A stretch of DNA of 6,248 bases from Burkholderiaceae bacterium (GTDB lineage: Bacteria > Pseudomonadota > Gammaproteobacteria > Burkholderiales > Burkholderiaceae_C), in NCBI GenBank assembly GCA_025458585.1, contig JALOSD010000098.1, positions 1-6,248 of the forward strand. The letters are read 5' to 3'. The notes beneath the pieces were generated by a model. The model was not told where the DNA came from. It ran no database searches and worked only from the letters and a program-made list of their open reading frames with translations. Below, piece by piece: positions 1 to 5,828 of the stretch (positions are counted from its first letter, which is position 1; the number at the start of each line of letters is the position of its first letter). Position numbers and translations under genes: made by a program.

Positions 1-1395
1 CGCTTCGACGGACGCCTGTTCGTCGGCGTGACCTCGACCGGCATCTACTGCCGGCCCGTGTGCCGCGTGCGCACGCCGCAGCGCCGCCATTGCCGCTTCT
101 TCGCCAGTGCCGCGCAGGCCGAGGCGGCGTCATTCCGGCCCTGCCTGAAGTGCCGGCCCGAGATCGCGCCCGGCCTGTCGGCGATGGATTCGTCGCCGGC
201 GCTGGCGGCGGCCGCCTCGCGCCGGATCGAGCAGGCGGTGGCCCTCGGCGAGCCGGTGTCGGTCGCCGCGGTCGCGGCGCACCTGGGGATCACGCCGCGC
301 CACCTGCACCGCATCTTCGCCGCCGCGCACGGCGTCGGCCCGCAGGACTACCTGACGACGCAGCGCCTGCTGCTGGCCAAGCGGCTGCTGACCGACACCG
401 CGCAGCCGGTCGGGCAGGTCGCGCTCGCGAGCGGCTTCGCGAGCCTGCGCCGATTCAACGCCGCGTTCGCCGAACGCTACCGCATGCCGCCGTCGCGCCT
501 GCGCCTCGACGCCGGCCGGGCCGCGCGCGACGGCACGCCGGTGCTGCGCCTGGCGTGGCGCCCGCCGTACGACGTCGCCGGCGTGCTCGCGCTCCTAGCC
601 CGCGACCGGGTGGCGGGCGTCGAGGAGGTCGACGGCACGACGTGGCGGCGAACGCTCGCCGTCGAGCATCGCGGCCACCGGCTCGCGGGCTGGCTGGCCT
701 GCCGCTTCGACGAGGTGCGATGCGAGGTGGCGCTGAGCGTCGCGCCCGCGCTCGCGCCGGCGCTCGGGGCCGTCATCGAGCGCGTGCGCGGTGCGCTCGA
801 CCTCGATGCCGACCCGGCGCGCATCGACGCGGCGCTCGAGGGCCTGCCGGCAGCGCGCACCGGCACGCGCGTCACGACATCGGTCGACGGCTTCGAGGCC
901 GCCGTGCGCGCCGTGCTCGCTCAGCAGCGCAGTGCAGTCACCGCGCGGGCGGCGACGCGGCGCCTCGTCGCGCGCCTCGGCCGCCCGCTCGCAACGCCCT
1001 TCGCCGGCCTGACGCACCTGTTCCCGTCGGCGCAGGCCCTCGCCGCCGCGGCGCCCGCGGCACTGGCCGGCGCCGGCGTCGCCGGCCGACGCGCAGCCGC
1101 CGTGCACGCGCTCGCCGACGCCGTCGCCGGCGGGCGGCTCGCGCTGCACTGGGGCGCGCCCCTCGACCCGACGCTGGCCGCGCTGCGGGCGATGCCCGGC
1201 ATCGGCGAATCGACCGTGCAGGTGATCGCGATGCGCGCGCTCGGCTGGCCCGACGCCTGGCCGATCGGCGACGCCCGCCTGCCCGGGGCGCCAGACGCCC
1301 GCGACGGCCGCAGCCTGGCCGCGCTTGCCGAGCGCTGGCGACCTTGGCGTGCCTACGCCGCCACGCGGCTGCAGCTTCTGGAGCAACACCGATGA
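1..1395 (+). CDS. Fused Ada-type methyl-phosphotriester sensor, AraC activator and AlkA-like DNA-3-methyladenine glycosylase (5' end outside window)
   Basis: The reading frame is open from base 1, so the GTG at 28 is internal; family members suggest that about 15-20 N-terminal residues are missing. Numbering from base 1, residues 1-55 form the Ada zinc domain with all four cysteines: C17 and C21 (YCRPVC) and C48 and C51 (PCLKC). C17 matches the cysteine that accepts methyl groups from DNA phosphotriesters in Ada. Residues about 65-165 are an AraC-type double helix-turn-helix. Residues about 180-464 are an AlkA-like glycosylase, with a helix-hairpin-helix near residues 399-404 (PGIGES) and a likely catalytic Asp at D424. 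By family, methylation of the sensor makes the protein an activator of repair genes, while the glycosylase removes 3-alkylated purines. The gene overlaps ogt by ATGA, so the two are probably translated together. The helix-hairpin-helix reads GEST where relatives usually have G-x-W-T. Identification is firm; glycosylase activity is inferred. Confidence 0.93.
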   Translation, partial: RFDGRLFVGVTSTGIYCRPVCRVRTPQRRHCRFFASAAQAEAASFRPCLKCRPEIAPGLSAMDSSPALAAAASRRIEQAVALGEPVSVAAVAAHLGITPRHLHRIFAAAHGVGPQDYLTTQRLLLAKRLLTDTAQPVGQVALASGFASLRRFNAAFAERYRMPPSRLRLDAGRAARDGTPVLRLAWRPPYDVAGVLALLARDRVAGVEEVDGTTWRRTLAVEHRGHRLAGWLACRFDEVRCEVALSVAPALAPALGAVIERVRGALDLDADPARIDAALEGLPAARTGTRVTTSVDGFEAAVRAVLAQQRSAVTARAATRRLVARLGRPLATPFAGLTHLFPSAQALAAAAPAALAGAGVAGRRAAAVHALADAVAGGRLALHWGAPLDPTLAALRAMPGIGESTVQVIAMRALGWPDAWPIGDARLPGAPDARDGRSLAALAERWRPWRAYAATRLQLLEQHR

Positions 1396-1970
1396 CGTCC
1401 CCATCCAGTCCCCGTCTCGTCGCGCAGGCGCGCGCCACGACGCCGCTCGGCCCGATCCGCCTCGCCGCCACCGCCCGCGGCCTGGCCGGCCTGTGGTTCG
1501 ACGGCCAGGCGCACCATCCGGGCACGCTCGACGCCGCCGACGACGCCGCCCACCCGGCGCTCGCGCAGACGCTTGCCGAACTCGCCGCGTACTGGCGCGG
1601 CGAGCCGGTGGTGTTCGGCACGCCGCTCGACGCGACCGGCACGCCGTTCCAGCAGCGGGTCTGGCAGGCGCTGCGTGCGATCCCGCGCGGGCGCACGACG
1701 AGCTACGGCGCGCTCGCCGCCGCGATCGGGGCGCCGTGCGCGACGCGCGCCGTCGCCGGCGCCGTCGCGCGCAACCCGATCTCGATCGTCGTGCCCTGCC
1801 ACCGTGTGCTCGGCCGCGACGGCTCGCTGACCGGCTACGCCGGCGGCCTCGAGCGCAAACGCCGCCTGCTGGCGCTCGAGGGGGCGCTCGAGGGGGCGCT
1901 CGAGGGGGCGCTCGAGGGGGCGCTCGGGGGCGCGGTCGAGGGGACGCTCGTGCCGGACAGGCGCGCATGA
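1392..1970 (+). CDS. ogt: Methylated-DNA--[protein]-cysteine S-methyltransferase (O6-alkylguanine transferase)
   Basis: This 192-residue protein transfers alkyl groups from O6-alkylguanine (and less often O4-alkylthymine) in DNA to its own cysteine, a one-time suicide repair in the cytoplasm. The active-site motif VVPCHRV is at residues 133-139, with acceptor C136 and H137. Other family marks are FQQRVWQAL (86-94), TSYG (103-106), the probable nucleotide-flipping arginine R119 in ATRAVAGA, and RNPIS (127-131). The ATG at 1392 overlaps the stop of the alkA-like gene (ATGA), which fixes the start and implies an operon. The normal enzyme should end near residue 161. Here about 30 further residues follow: ALEG repeated four times, two decayed copies, then TLVPDRRA, all encoded by a tandem DNA repeat. 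The tail lies beyond the catalytic core, so activity is probably kept. The stop overlaps the next gene's start. Confidence 0.95.
   Translation: MTSPSSPRLVAQARATTPLGPIRLAATARGLAGLWFDGQAHHPGTLDAADDAAHPALAQTLAELAAYWRGEPVVFGTPLDATGTPFQQRVWQALRAIPRGRTTSYGALAAAIGAPCATRAVAGAVARNPISIVVPCHRVLGRDGSLTGYAGGLERKRRLLALEGALEGALEGALEGALGGAVEGTLVPDRRA
1872..1943 (+). repeat. 12-bp in-frame tandem repeat in the 3' end of ogt
   Basis: Four identical copies of GCGCTCGAGGGG run from 1872 to 1919. Two diverged copies follow: 1920-1931 (GCGCTCGGGGGC) and 1932-1943 (GCGGTCGAGGGG). A partial match (ACGCTCGTG) begins at 1944. The unit is a multiple of three and encodes Ala-Leu-Glu-Gly, so gain or loss of copies by replication slippage would alter the Ogt tail length without shifting the frame. 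Each perfect unit holds a CTCGAG palindrome. The decay of the last copies while the first four stay identical suggests that the perfect block expanded recently. Confidence 0.95.
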
Positions 1971-2869
1971 CGCCGCGTCAGGCCGGCGAGCTGCTGCTGC
2001 TCGCGGCGCTGTGGGGGGCGTCGTTCCTCTTCATGCGCGTGAGCGCCGGCGAGTTCGGTGCCGTCGCGCTCGCCGCGGTGCGCGTCGCGGTGGCGGCGGT
2101 GGTGCTGCTGCCGATCGCGCTCGTGCGCGGCCGCGGCGGCGAGATGCGCCGCCACGCGCGTTCGATCGCCGTCGTCGGCCTCGTCAACTCGGCGCTGCCG
2201 TTCATCGCCTTCAGCTACGCGGCGATGGCGATCACGGCCGGGCTGTCGTCGATCTTCAACGCCACGGTGCCGCTGTGGGGCGCGCTCATCGCCTGGGCGT
2301 GGCTGCGCGAGCGGCTGCCGCCGGCCCGGGCGCTGGGCCTTGCGATCGGCTTCGGCGGCGTGCTCGGCCTCGGCTGGGACAAGGCGAGCTTCGCCGCCGT
2401 CGACGGCATCAGCAGCGGCAGCGCGATCGTCGCCGTGCTCGCGGCGACGGCGCTTTACGGCTTCGGTGCCAACTACACGCGCCAGCGGCTCGACGGCGTG
2501 TCGCCGCTCGCGGTGGCCGCCGGCAGCCAGTTGGCTGCCGCGCTCGTGCTCGTGCCGCTGGCGGCGCTCGCGTGGCCGCCGATCACGCCGTCGGCGCTGG
2601 CCTGGGGCGCCGCGACGCTGCTCGGCGTGCTGTGCACCGGCTTCGCCTACCTGCTGTTCTTTCGCCTCATCGGCCAGGTCGGGCCGGCGCAGGCGATGAC
2701 GGTGACGTACCTGATCCCGCTGTTCGGCGTCTTCTGGGGCTGGGCCGTGCTCGGCGAGCCGGTCACCACGGCGATGGTGGGCTGGGGGGCGGTGATCCTG
2801 CTCGGCACCGCGATCGCCAGTGGCGTGGTCGGCGGCCGGCGCGTGGCGGCCGCACGCGCGAAGCCGTGA
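1967..2869 (+). CDS. EamA/DMT-superfamily inner-membrane transporter
   Basis: The protein has 300 residues, the usual size for the ten-helix drug/metabolite transporters with two EamA repeats. It is mostly hydrophobic Ala/Leu/Val/Gly stretches broken by short charged loops. The first repeat (about 8-138) opens with LLLAALWGASFLFMR and contains the typical segment FNATVPLWGALIAWAWLRERL. The second (about 150-288) ends with the matching segment YLIPLFGVFWGWAVLGEPV. A basic tail (GGRRVAAARAKP) is probably cytoplasmic. By family it exports or exchanges amino acids, nucleotides or drugs; the substrate cannot be read from sequence. The ATG at 1967 overlaps the ogt stop (ATGA), which supports this start over upstream in-frame codons. 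Its place in a repair operon is suggestive but may be no more than co-transcription. Confidence 0.9.
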   Translation: MTPRQAGELLLLAALWGASFLFMRVSAGEFGAVALAAVRVAVAAVVLLPIALVRGRGGEMRRHARSIAVVGLVNSALPFIAFSYAAMAITAGLSSIFNATVPLWGALIAWAWLRERLPPARALGLAIGFGGVLGLGWDKASFAAVDGISSGSAIVAVLAATALYGFGANYTRQRLDGVSPLAVAAGSQLAAALVLVPLAALAWPPITPSALAWGAATLLGVLCTGFAYLLFFRLIGQVGPAQAMTVTYLIPLFGVFWGWAVLGEPVTTAMVGWGAVILLGTAIASGVVGGRRVAAARAKP

Positions 2870-2904
2870 CTGACGGCGCGCTGAAAGCCGAGCGTCGCCG
2901 TCGG
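2870..2904 (+). terminator. Strong hairpin directly after the transporter gene; possible terminator or 3' end stabiliser
   Basis: GACGGCG (2872-2878) plus CGCT (2879-2882) pairs with AGCG (2891-2894) and CGCCGTC (2896-2902). This makes an 11-bp stem with one bulged T at 2895 and an 8-base loop. One G-T and one C-G pair at the base extend it to 2870 and 2904. It starts at the base following the stop codon's final A. No run of T follows, so classical intrinsic termination is not assured; it may act with Rho or protect the mRNA end. Confidence 0.5.
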
Positions 2905-2967
2905 GCAATCGTCGCCACCTGCGGGTAAACGCGCACGGCGCGCCGGCCGCCACCGGAGCATCATGGA

Positions 2968-2985
2968 TATGCGCAGATGCGCATA
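2968..2985. promoter_or_regulatory. 8-2-8 palindrome upstream of the fccAB-like genes, candidate operator
   Basis: TATGCGCA, a 2-base spacer (GA), then TGCGCATA form a perfect inverted repeat. It lies in the locally AT-richer part of the 192-bp gap between the transporter gene and the cytochrome gene, 76 bp before the cytochrome start. The size and symmetry suit a dimeric helix-turn-helix repressor or activator. TAGAAC at 2984-2989 resembles a -10 element, but no good -35 sits at the right distance, so I do not call a promoter. The rest of the gap, apart from the hairpin at 2870-2904, shows nothing I can name. The regulator is unknown. Confidence 0.4.
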
Positions 2986-3061
2986 GAACGATGATTGATC
3001 ACGCATGCAGGGCCGGACGTCGTCGCCCCGCGCTGCACCGCCCCGAGCCCGAGGAGTGTTC

Positions 3062-3400
3062 ATGACCAACCGCAAGACCGTGCCTGGCGCCGCCGCGCTG
3101 GCCGTTGCCTGGGCGCTGAGTGCGCTCGCCACGTCGGCGCACGCCGCCACCCCCGAGGAGCAGCGCCTGTACACGCGCGCGCTGTCCGCCACCTGCGCCC
3201 AGTGCCACGGCCCCGACGGCCGCGCCGTCGAGGGCGAGGCGATGATCCGCCTGGCCGGCCGCGACGCCAACTACCTGCTGACGCAGCTGCTCGCGTTCCG
3301 CAGCGGGCAGCGGCCGGCGACGATCATGCACCAGATCACCAAGGGCTACTCGCCGGAGCAGCTCGAGGCGATCTCGCAGTACTTCGCGAACGTGAAGTGA
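3062..3400 (+). CDS. fccA: Exported monoheme cytochrome c, probable cytochrome subunit of flavocytochrome c sulfide dehydrogenase
   Basis: This 112-residue protein begins with a Sec signal peptide: a basic start (NRKT), a hydrophobic Ala/Leu/Val core, and a likely signal peptidase cut after AHA at residue 28. The mature protein is a class I cytochrome c of about 84 residues, with a single heme site CAQCH (C45, C48, H49) and a probable axial ligand M89 in TIMHQI. GAGGAG at 3051-3056, five bases before the ATG at 3062, supports this start over the upstream in-frame ATG at 3005, which would spoil the signal peptide. It lies 13 bp before the FccB-like gene and is presumably co-transcribed. By analogy with FccAB it would take electrons from the flavin of FccB in the periplasm and pass them to another cytochrome. 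One heme resembles the small FccA of green sulfur bacteria more than the diheme purple-sulfur form. Assignment rests mainly on the neighbour. Confidence 0.82.
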   Translation: MTNRKTVPGAAALAVAWALSALATSAHAATPEEQRLYTRALSATCAQCHGPDGRAVEGEAMIRLAGRDANYLLTQLLAFRSGQRPATIMHQITKGYSPEQLEAISQYFANVK

Positions 3401-3413
3401 AGGAGCAGGCACG

Positions 3414-4697
3414 ATGAAGCGCAGACAACTCGTCCAGGGGCTCGGCTCGATCGCCGCGCTTGGCGCGGTCGCCACGCTCGGCGGCTGCGCGACGACCTCC
3501 ACCGCGAGCAAGGGCCACGTCGTCGTCGTCGGCGGCGGCTACGGCGGCGCCACCGCGTCGAAGTACATCCGCAAGCTGTCGGACTACACGATCGACGTCA
3601 CGCTCGTCGAGCCGAACCCGATGTTCGTCTCGTGCCCGATGAGCAACCTCGTGATCGGCGGCATGCGCACGATGGGCGACATCACGAACCCGTACGACGG
3701 GCTCGCGAAGAACCACGGCGTCAAGCTCGTACGCGACACCGTCACCGGCATCGACCCGGCGAAAAAGGAAGCGAAGCTCGCGGGCGGGCAGACGCTGAAG
3801 TACGACAAGCTCGTGCTCGCCCCGGGCATCGACTTCATGTGGGACCGCATCGAGGGCCTGCAGGCGGCCAACGCCGCCGGGCAGATCCCGCACTCGTGGA
3901 AGGCCGGCCCGGAGACGGTCGCGCTGCGCCAGCAGCTCGAGGCGATGCGCGACGGCGGCACCTACGCGATCGTGATCCCCGAGGCCCCGTACCGCTGCCC
4001 GCCGGGGCCCTACGAGCGCGCGAGCCTGGTGGCCGCGTACTTCAAGCGCTCGAAGCCGAAGTCGAAGGTGCTGATCCTCGACGCGAACAACGACGTCACG
4101 TCGAAGGGCCCGCTGTTCAAGGCGGCGTGGAAGGACATCTACGGCCCGATGGTCGAGTACCGACCGCTGCACAAGGCGATCGCGGTCGACGGCGCGACGC
4201 GCACCGTCAAGTTCGAGGTGCAGGAGGACGTCAAGGCCGACGTGCTCAACGTGCTGCCGGTGATGCGCGCAGGCCGAATCGCCGTCGACGCGGGCCTGGC
4301 CAACGCCAACAACCGCTGGTGCCACACGAACTTCCTCACCTTCGAGTCGACCGCAGCGAAGGACATCCACGTCATCGGCGACGCGATCCAGGTCGCGCCG
4401 GGGATGCCGAAGTCGGGCCACATGGCGAACTCGCACGCCAAGGTCATGGCCTCGGCGATCGTCGCCGAGCTCAACGGCTGGCAGGTCAACCCGCACCCGA
4501 TGATCACCAACGTGTGCATGAGCTTCGTCGACGAGACGCACGTGATCCACGTCGCGAGCGTGCACGAGTTCGTGACGACCGAGAAGACGTTCCGCACCAT
4601 CGGCGGCTCGGGCGGCGTGTCGGACGCGCGCAACGAGCTCGAAGGCGTCTACGCGCAGGCCTGGGCGAGGAACATCTGGGCCGACGTGCTCACCTGA
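3414..4697 (+). CDS. fccB: FAD subunit of flavocytochrome c sulfide dehydrogenase / sulfide:quinone-oxidoreductase-like flavoprotein
   Basis: The 427-residue protein would oxidise sulfide to sulfur or polysulfide in the periplasm, passing electrons to the cytochrome encoded just upstream. An FAD-binding Rossmann motif follows the leader: HVVVVGGGYGGATASKYIR (35-53). VSCPMSN (72-78) matches the position where the FAD is covalently attached, so C74 is the likely flavin-linking cysteine. C195 (YRCPPGPYERAS) and C368 (NVCMS) match the redox-active disulfide pair of characterised FccB. HVIGDA (319-324) is the second FAD contact, and MPKSGHMANSHAK (331-343) is a strong family marker. The C-terminal part reads as the FccB flavin-binding domain. 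The N terminus (MKRRQLVQG) has twin arginines and then ATLGGC (20-25), a lipobox-like site, so the protein may be Tat-exported and lipid-anchored. AAGGAG at 3400-3405 precedes the ATG. Family membership is secure; sulfide as substrate is inferred. Confidence 0.9.
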   Translation: MKRRQLVQGLGSIAALGAVATLGGCATTSTASKGHVVVVGGGYGGATASKYIRKLSDYTIDVTLVEPNPMFVSCPMSNLVIGGMRTMGDITNPYDGLAKNHGVKLVRDTVTGIDPAKKEAKLAGGQTLKYDKLVLAPGIDFMWDRIEGLQAANAAGQIPHSWKAGPETVALRQQLEAMRDGGTYAIVIPEAPYRCPPGPYERASLVAAYFKRSKPKSKVLILDANNDVTSKGPLFKAAWKDIYGPMVEYRPLHKAIAVDGATRTVKFEVQEDVKADVLNVLPVMRAGRIAVDAGLANANNRWCHTNFLTFESTAAKDIHVIGDAIQVAPGMPKSGHMANSHAKVMASAIVAELNGWQVNPHPMITNVCMSFVDETHVIHVASVHEFVTTEKTFRTIGGSGGVSDARNELEGVYAQAWARNIWADVLT

Positions 4698-4720
4698 ACA
4701 CGCACGGCCGCGCCCACCGT

Positions 4721-4750
4721 GAACGGGGCTTCAGGCCCCGTTCGGTTTCT
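4721..4750 (+). terminator. Intrinsic terminator-like hairpin after fccB, overlapping the cbbR 3' end
   Basis: GAACGGGGC (4721-4729) and GCCCCGTTC (4735-4743) form a perfect 9-bp stem with a 5-base loop (TTCAG). The plus strand continues GGTTTCTTC, a moderately T-rich tail, 24 bp after the fccB stop. The right arm and tail are also the last codons of the convergent cbbR, whose stop codon is in the loop. On the minus strand no T-rich tail follows, so the hairpin best serves fccB, though it could slow transcripts from both sides. Confidence 0.65.
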
Positions 4751-5693
4751 TCAGCCAGGGGTCGAACGTCGTCTCCAGCCACGGCCCGGCGTGCTCGACG
4801 ATGAAGCCGTTCAGCGCCTCGGCCGAGGGCGACAGCTTCTTGTTGGAGAGACGCACGACGTGCCAGTCGCGCATCAGCGGCGTGCCGGGCACGTCGACGA
4901 GGGCGATGTCGCCCGTGCGCAGCTCGAGCGCCAGCGTGTGCAGGCTGATGAACGCCAGCCCCATGTTGGCCATCACGGCCTGCTTGATGGTCTCACTGCT
5001 GCCCAGCATCATCGTGTGCCGCGGCTCGATGCGGTGGGCCGCGAAGTAGCCCTCCATCACCGTCCTCGAGCCCGACCCCGGCTCGCGCAGCAGCAGCGTC
5101 TCGTTGGCCAGCTGCTGCGCCGTCACGCCGCGCTGGCGCGCCAGCGGGTGCTCGGGCGACGCGATGACCACGTGCGGGTGCGGCGCGAAGACCTCGGCCA
5201 CGGTGTCGAGCTCGGCCGGCGGGCGGCCCATCACGCACAGGTCGACCTCGTTGCGCGCGAGCATCTGCACGAGCTGGTCGCGGTTGGCCACCGTCAGGTT
5301 GACCTGCACCTCGGGCTCCTGCTGCCGGAACAGCGCGAGCAGCCGCGGCACGAAGTACTTGCCCGTGCTGACGACCGCGAGCGCGATCGTGCCGCCGCGC
5401 CCGCCGGCGAGCAGCGCGATGCGCTCCTCGGTGCGCCGGATCTCGGCCAGGATCGTCGCCGCCGTCTGCCGCATCTCGTCGCCGGCGGAGGTGAGGTACA
5501 GCTTGCGGCCGATCTTCTCGAACAGCGGCAGGCCGACCAGGTCCTCGAGCTGCTTGACCTGCATCCACACCGCGGGCTGCGTGAGGTGCAGGTCCTCCGA
5601 GGCGCGGGCGAAGTTCAGGTGCTGCGCCGCGACCGAGAAGATCTGCAACTGGCGCAGCGTGACGTTGCGGATGCGGTTGTCGGGCAGCTTCAT
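4731..5693 (-). CDS. cbbR: LysR-family transcriptional regulator of the Calvin cycle operon
   Basis: The 320-residue length is normal for LysR regulators. An N-terminal winged helix-turn-helix spans about residues 12-70 (TLRQLQIFSVAAQHLNFARA, then LHLTQPAVWMQVKQLEDLVG), followed by a linker helix and an effector-binding domain (about 95-300). The segment STGKYFVPRLLALF and the later CVMGRPP are typical of CbbR. It is transcribed away from a RuBisCO large-subunit gene 135 bp off, the classic cbbR-cbbL arrangement. By family it activates cbb genes when bound by metabolites such as RuBP, NADPH or PEP; which of these acts here is unknown. Residue 43 is Trp (codon TGG) where close relatives usually have Ser in the recognition helix. 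The ATG at 5693 is the only start that keeps the full domain, although its ribosome site is weak (GAGA). I see no convincing cbbR promoter; autoregulation from the shared region is likely. Its end is convergent with fccB. Confidence 0.9.
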   Translation of the reverse strand: MKLPDNRIRNVTLRQLQIFSVAAQHLNFARASEDLHLTQPAVWMQVKQLEDLVGLPLFEKIGRKLYLTSAGDEMRQTAATILAEIRRTEERIALLAGGRGGTIALAVVSTGKYFVPRLLALFRQQEPEVQVNLTVANRDQLVQMLARNEVDLCVMGRPPAELDTVAEVFAPHPHVVIASPEHPLARQRGVTAQQLANETLLLREPGSGSRTVMEGYFAAHRIEPRHTMMLGSSETIKQAVMANMGLAFISLHTLALELRTGDIALVDVPGTPLMRDWHVVRLSNKKLSPSAEALNGFIVEHAGPWLETTFDPWLKKPNGA

Positions 5694-5706
5694 GAGTCTC
5701 GACGCA

Positions 5707-5752
5707 TGAACTCAGTATCCCCTTATTGCAGGGATCACTCGAACTGAGTTCA
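5707..5752. promoter_or_regulatory. Nested inverted repeats between cbbR and cbbL, candidate CbbR binding region
   Basis: A 9-bp inverted repeat, TGAACTCAG (5707-5715) and CTGAGTTCA (5744-5752), encloses a smaller one, ATCCC (5717-5721) and GGGAT (5731-5735). The right outer arm is itself inside a short palindrome, GAACTGAGTTC (5741-5751). The region is AT-richer than the coding DNA and lies just upstream of, and touching, the candidate -35 of cbbL. LysR tetramers usually bind two such dyads upstream of the target promoter, so position and symmetry fit CbbR. Exact contact bases cannot be assigned from sequence alone. Confidence 0.55.
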
Positions 5753-5777
5753 CTTTAACGAATTCCCTGTCTACAGT
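5749..5777 (+). promoter_or_regulatory. Candidate sigma70-type promoter of cbbL
   Basis: TTCACT (5749-5754) is separated by 17 bp from TACAGT (5772-5777). Each hexamer matches four of six consensus bases, as expected for a promoter that needs an activator. Transcription would start near 5784, giving a leader of about 45 bases. The -35 overlaps the right arm of the inverted repeat at 5744-5752, a usual layout for LysR-activated promoters. This is a prediction from sequence only. Confidence 0.45.
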
Positions 5778-5786
5778 GGGGAAATT

Positions 5787-5810
5787 CCGTCGCGGTTCGA
5801 CGGCAACCGC
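5787..5810 (+). other. Two mutually exclusive small hairpins in the cbbL leader
   Basis: CCGTCG (5787-5792) pairs with CGACGG (5798-5803) across a 5-base loop. GCGGTT (5792-5797) pairs with AACCGC (5805-5810) across a 7-base loop. They share bases, so only one can form at a time. The second ends six bases before the ribosome-binding AAGGAG at 5817-5822. They may be chance in GC-rich DNA or may influence mRNA stability or translation. Confidence 0.3.
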
Positions 5811-5828
5811 CCAGCCAAGGAGACCACC

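Noticed and set aside
1872..1943. CRISPR-like array
   Set aside because: The 12-bp units are directly adjacent with no spacers and are read in frame as the end of ogt.
595..1968. Long minus-strand open frame opposite the alkA-like and ogt genes
   Set aside because: It is very rich in Arg/Ala/Gly, resembles no family, and lies opposite two clearly recognised genes; long open antisense frames are expected at this GC content.
2879..2960. Small gene in the gap after the transporter
   Set aside because: Open frames here merely extend out-of-frame shadows of the transporter gene; no start with a ribosome-binding site or recognisable protein was found.
3005..3061. Earlier in-frame ATG for the cytochrome gene at 3005
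   Set aside because: It would add an Arg/Pro-rich segment before the signal peptide and has no ribosome-binding site; the ATG at 3062 has GAGGAG at good distance.
3336..4565. 409-codon minus-strand open frame opposite fccB
   Set aside because: Composition is biased to Val/Arg/His/Asp as expected for a mirror of a GC-rich gene; fccB has all family motifs on the plus strand.
5690..5707. Five-codon minus-strand upstream frame (MRRDS) whose stop overlaps the cbbR start as ATGA
   Set aside because: It lacks a clear ribosome-binding site, its start lies inside the inverted repeat arm, and such short frames are common by chance.
4719..5747. 342-codon plus-strand open frame opposite cbbR
   Set aside because: No recognisable domain and low-complexity composition; the minus strand encodes a complete LysR protein.
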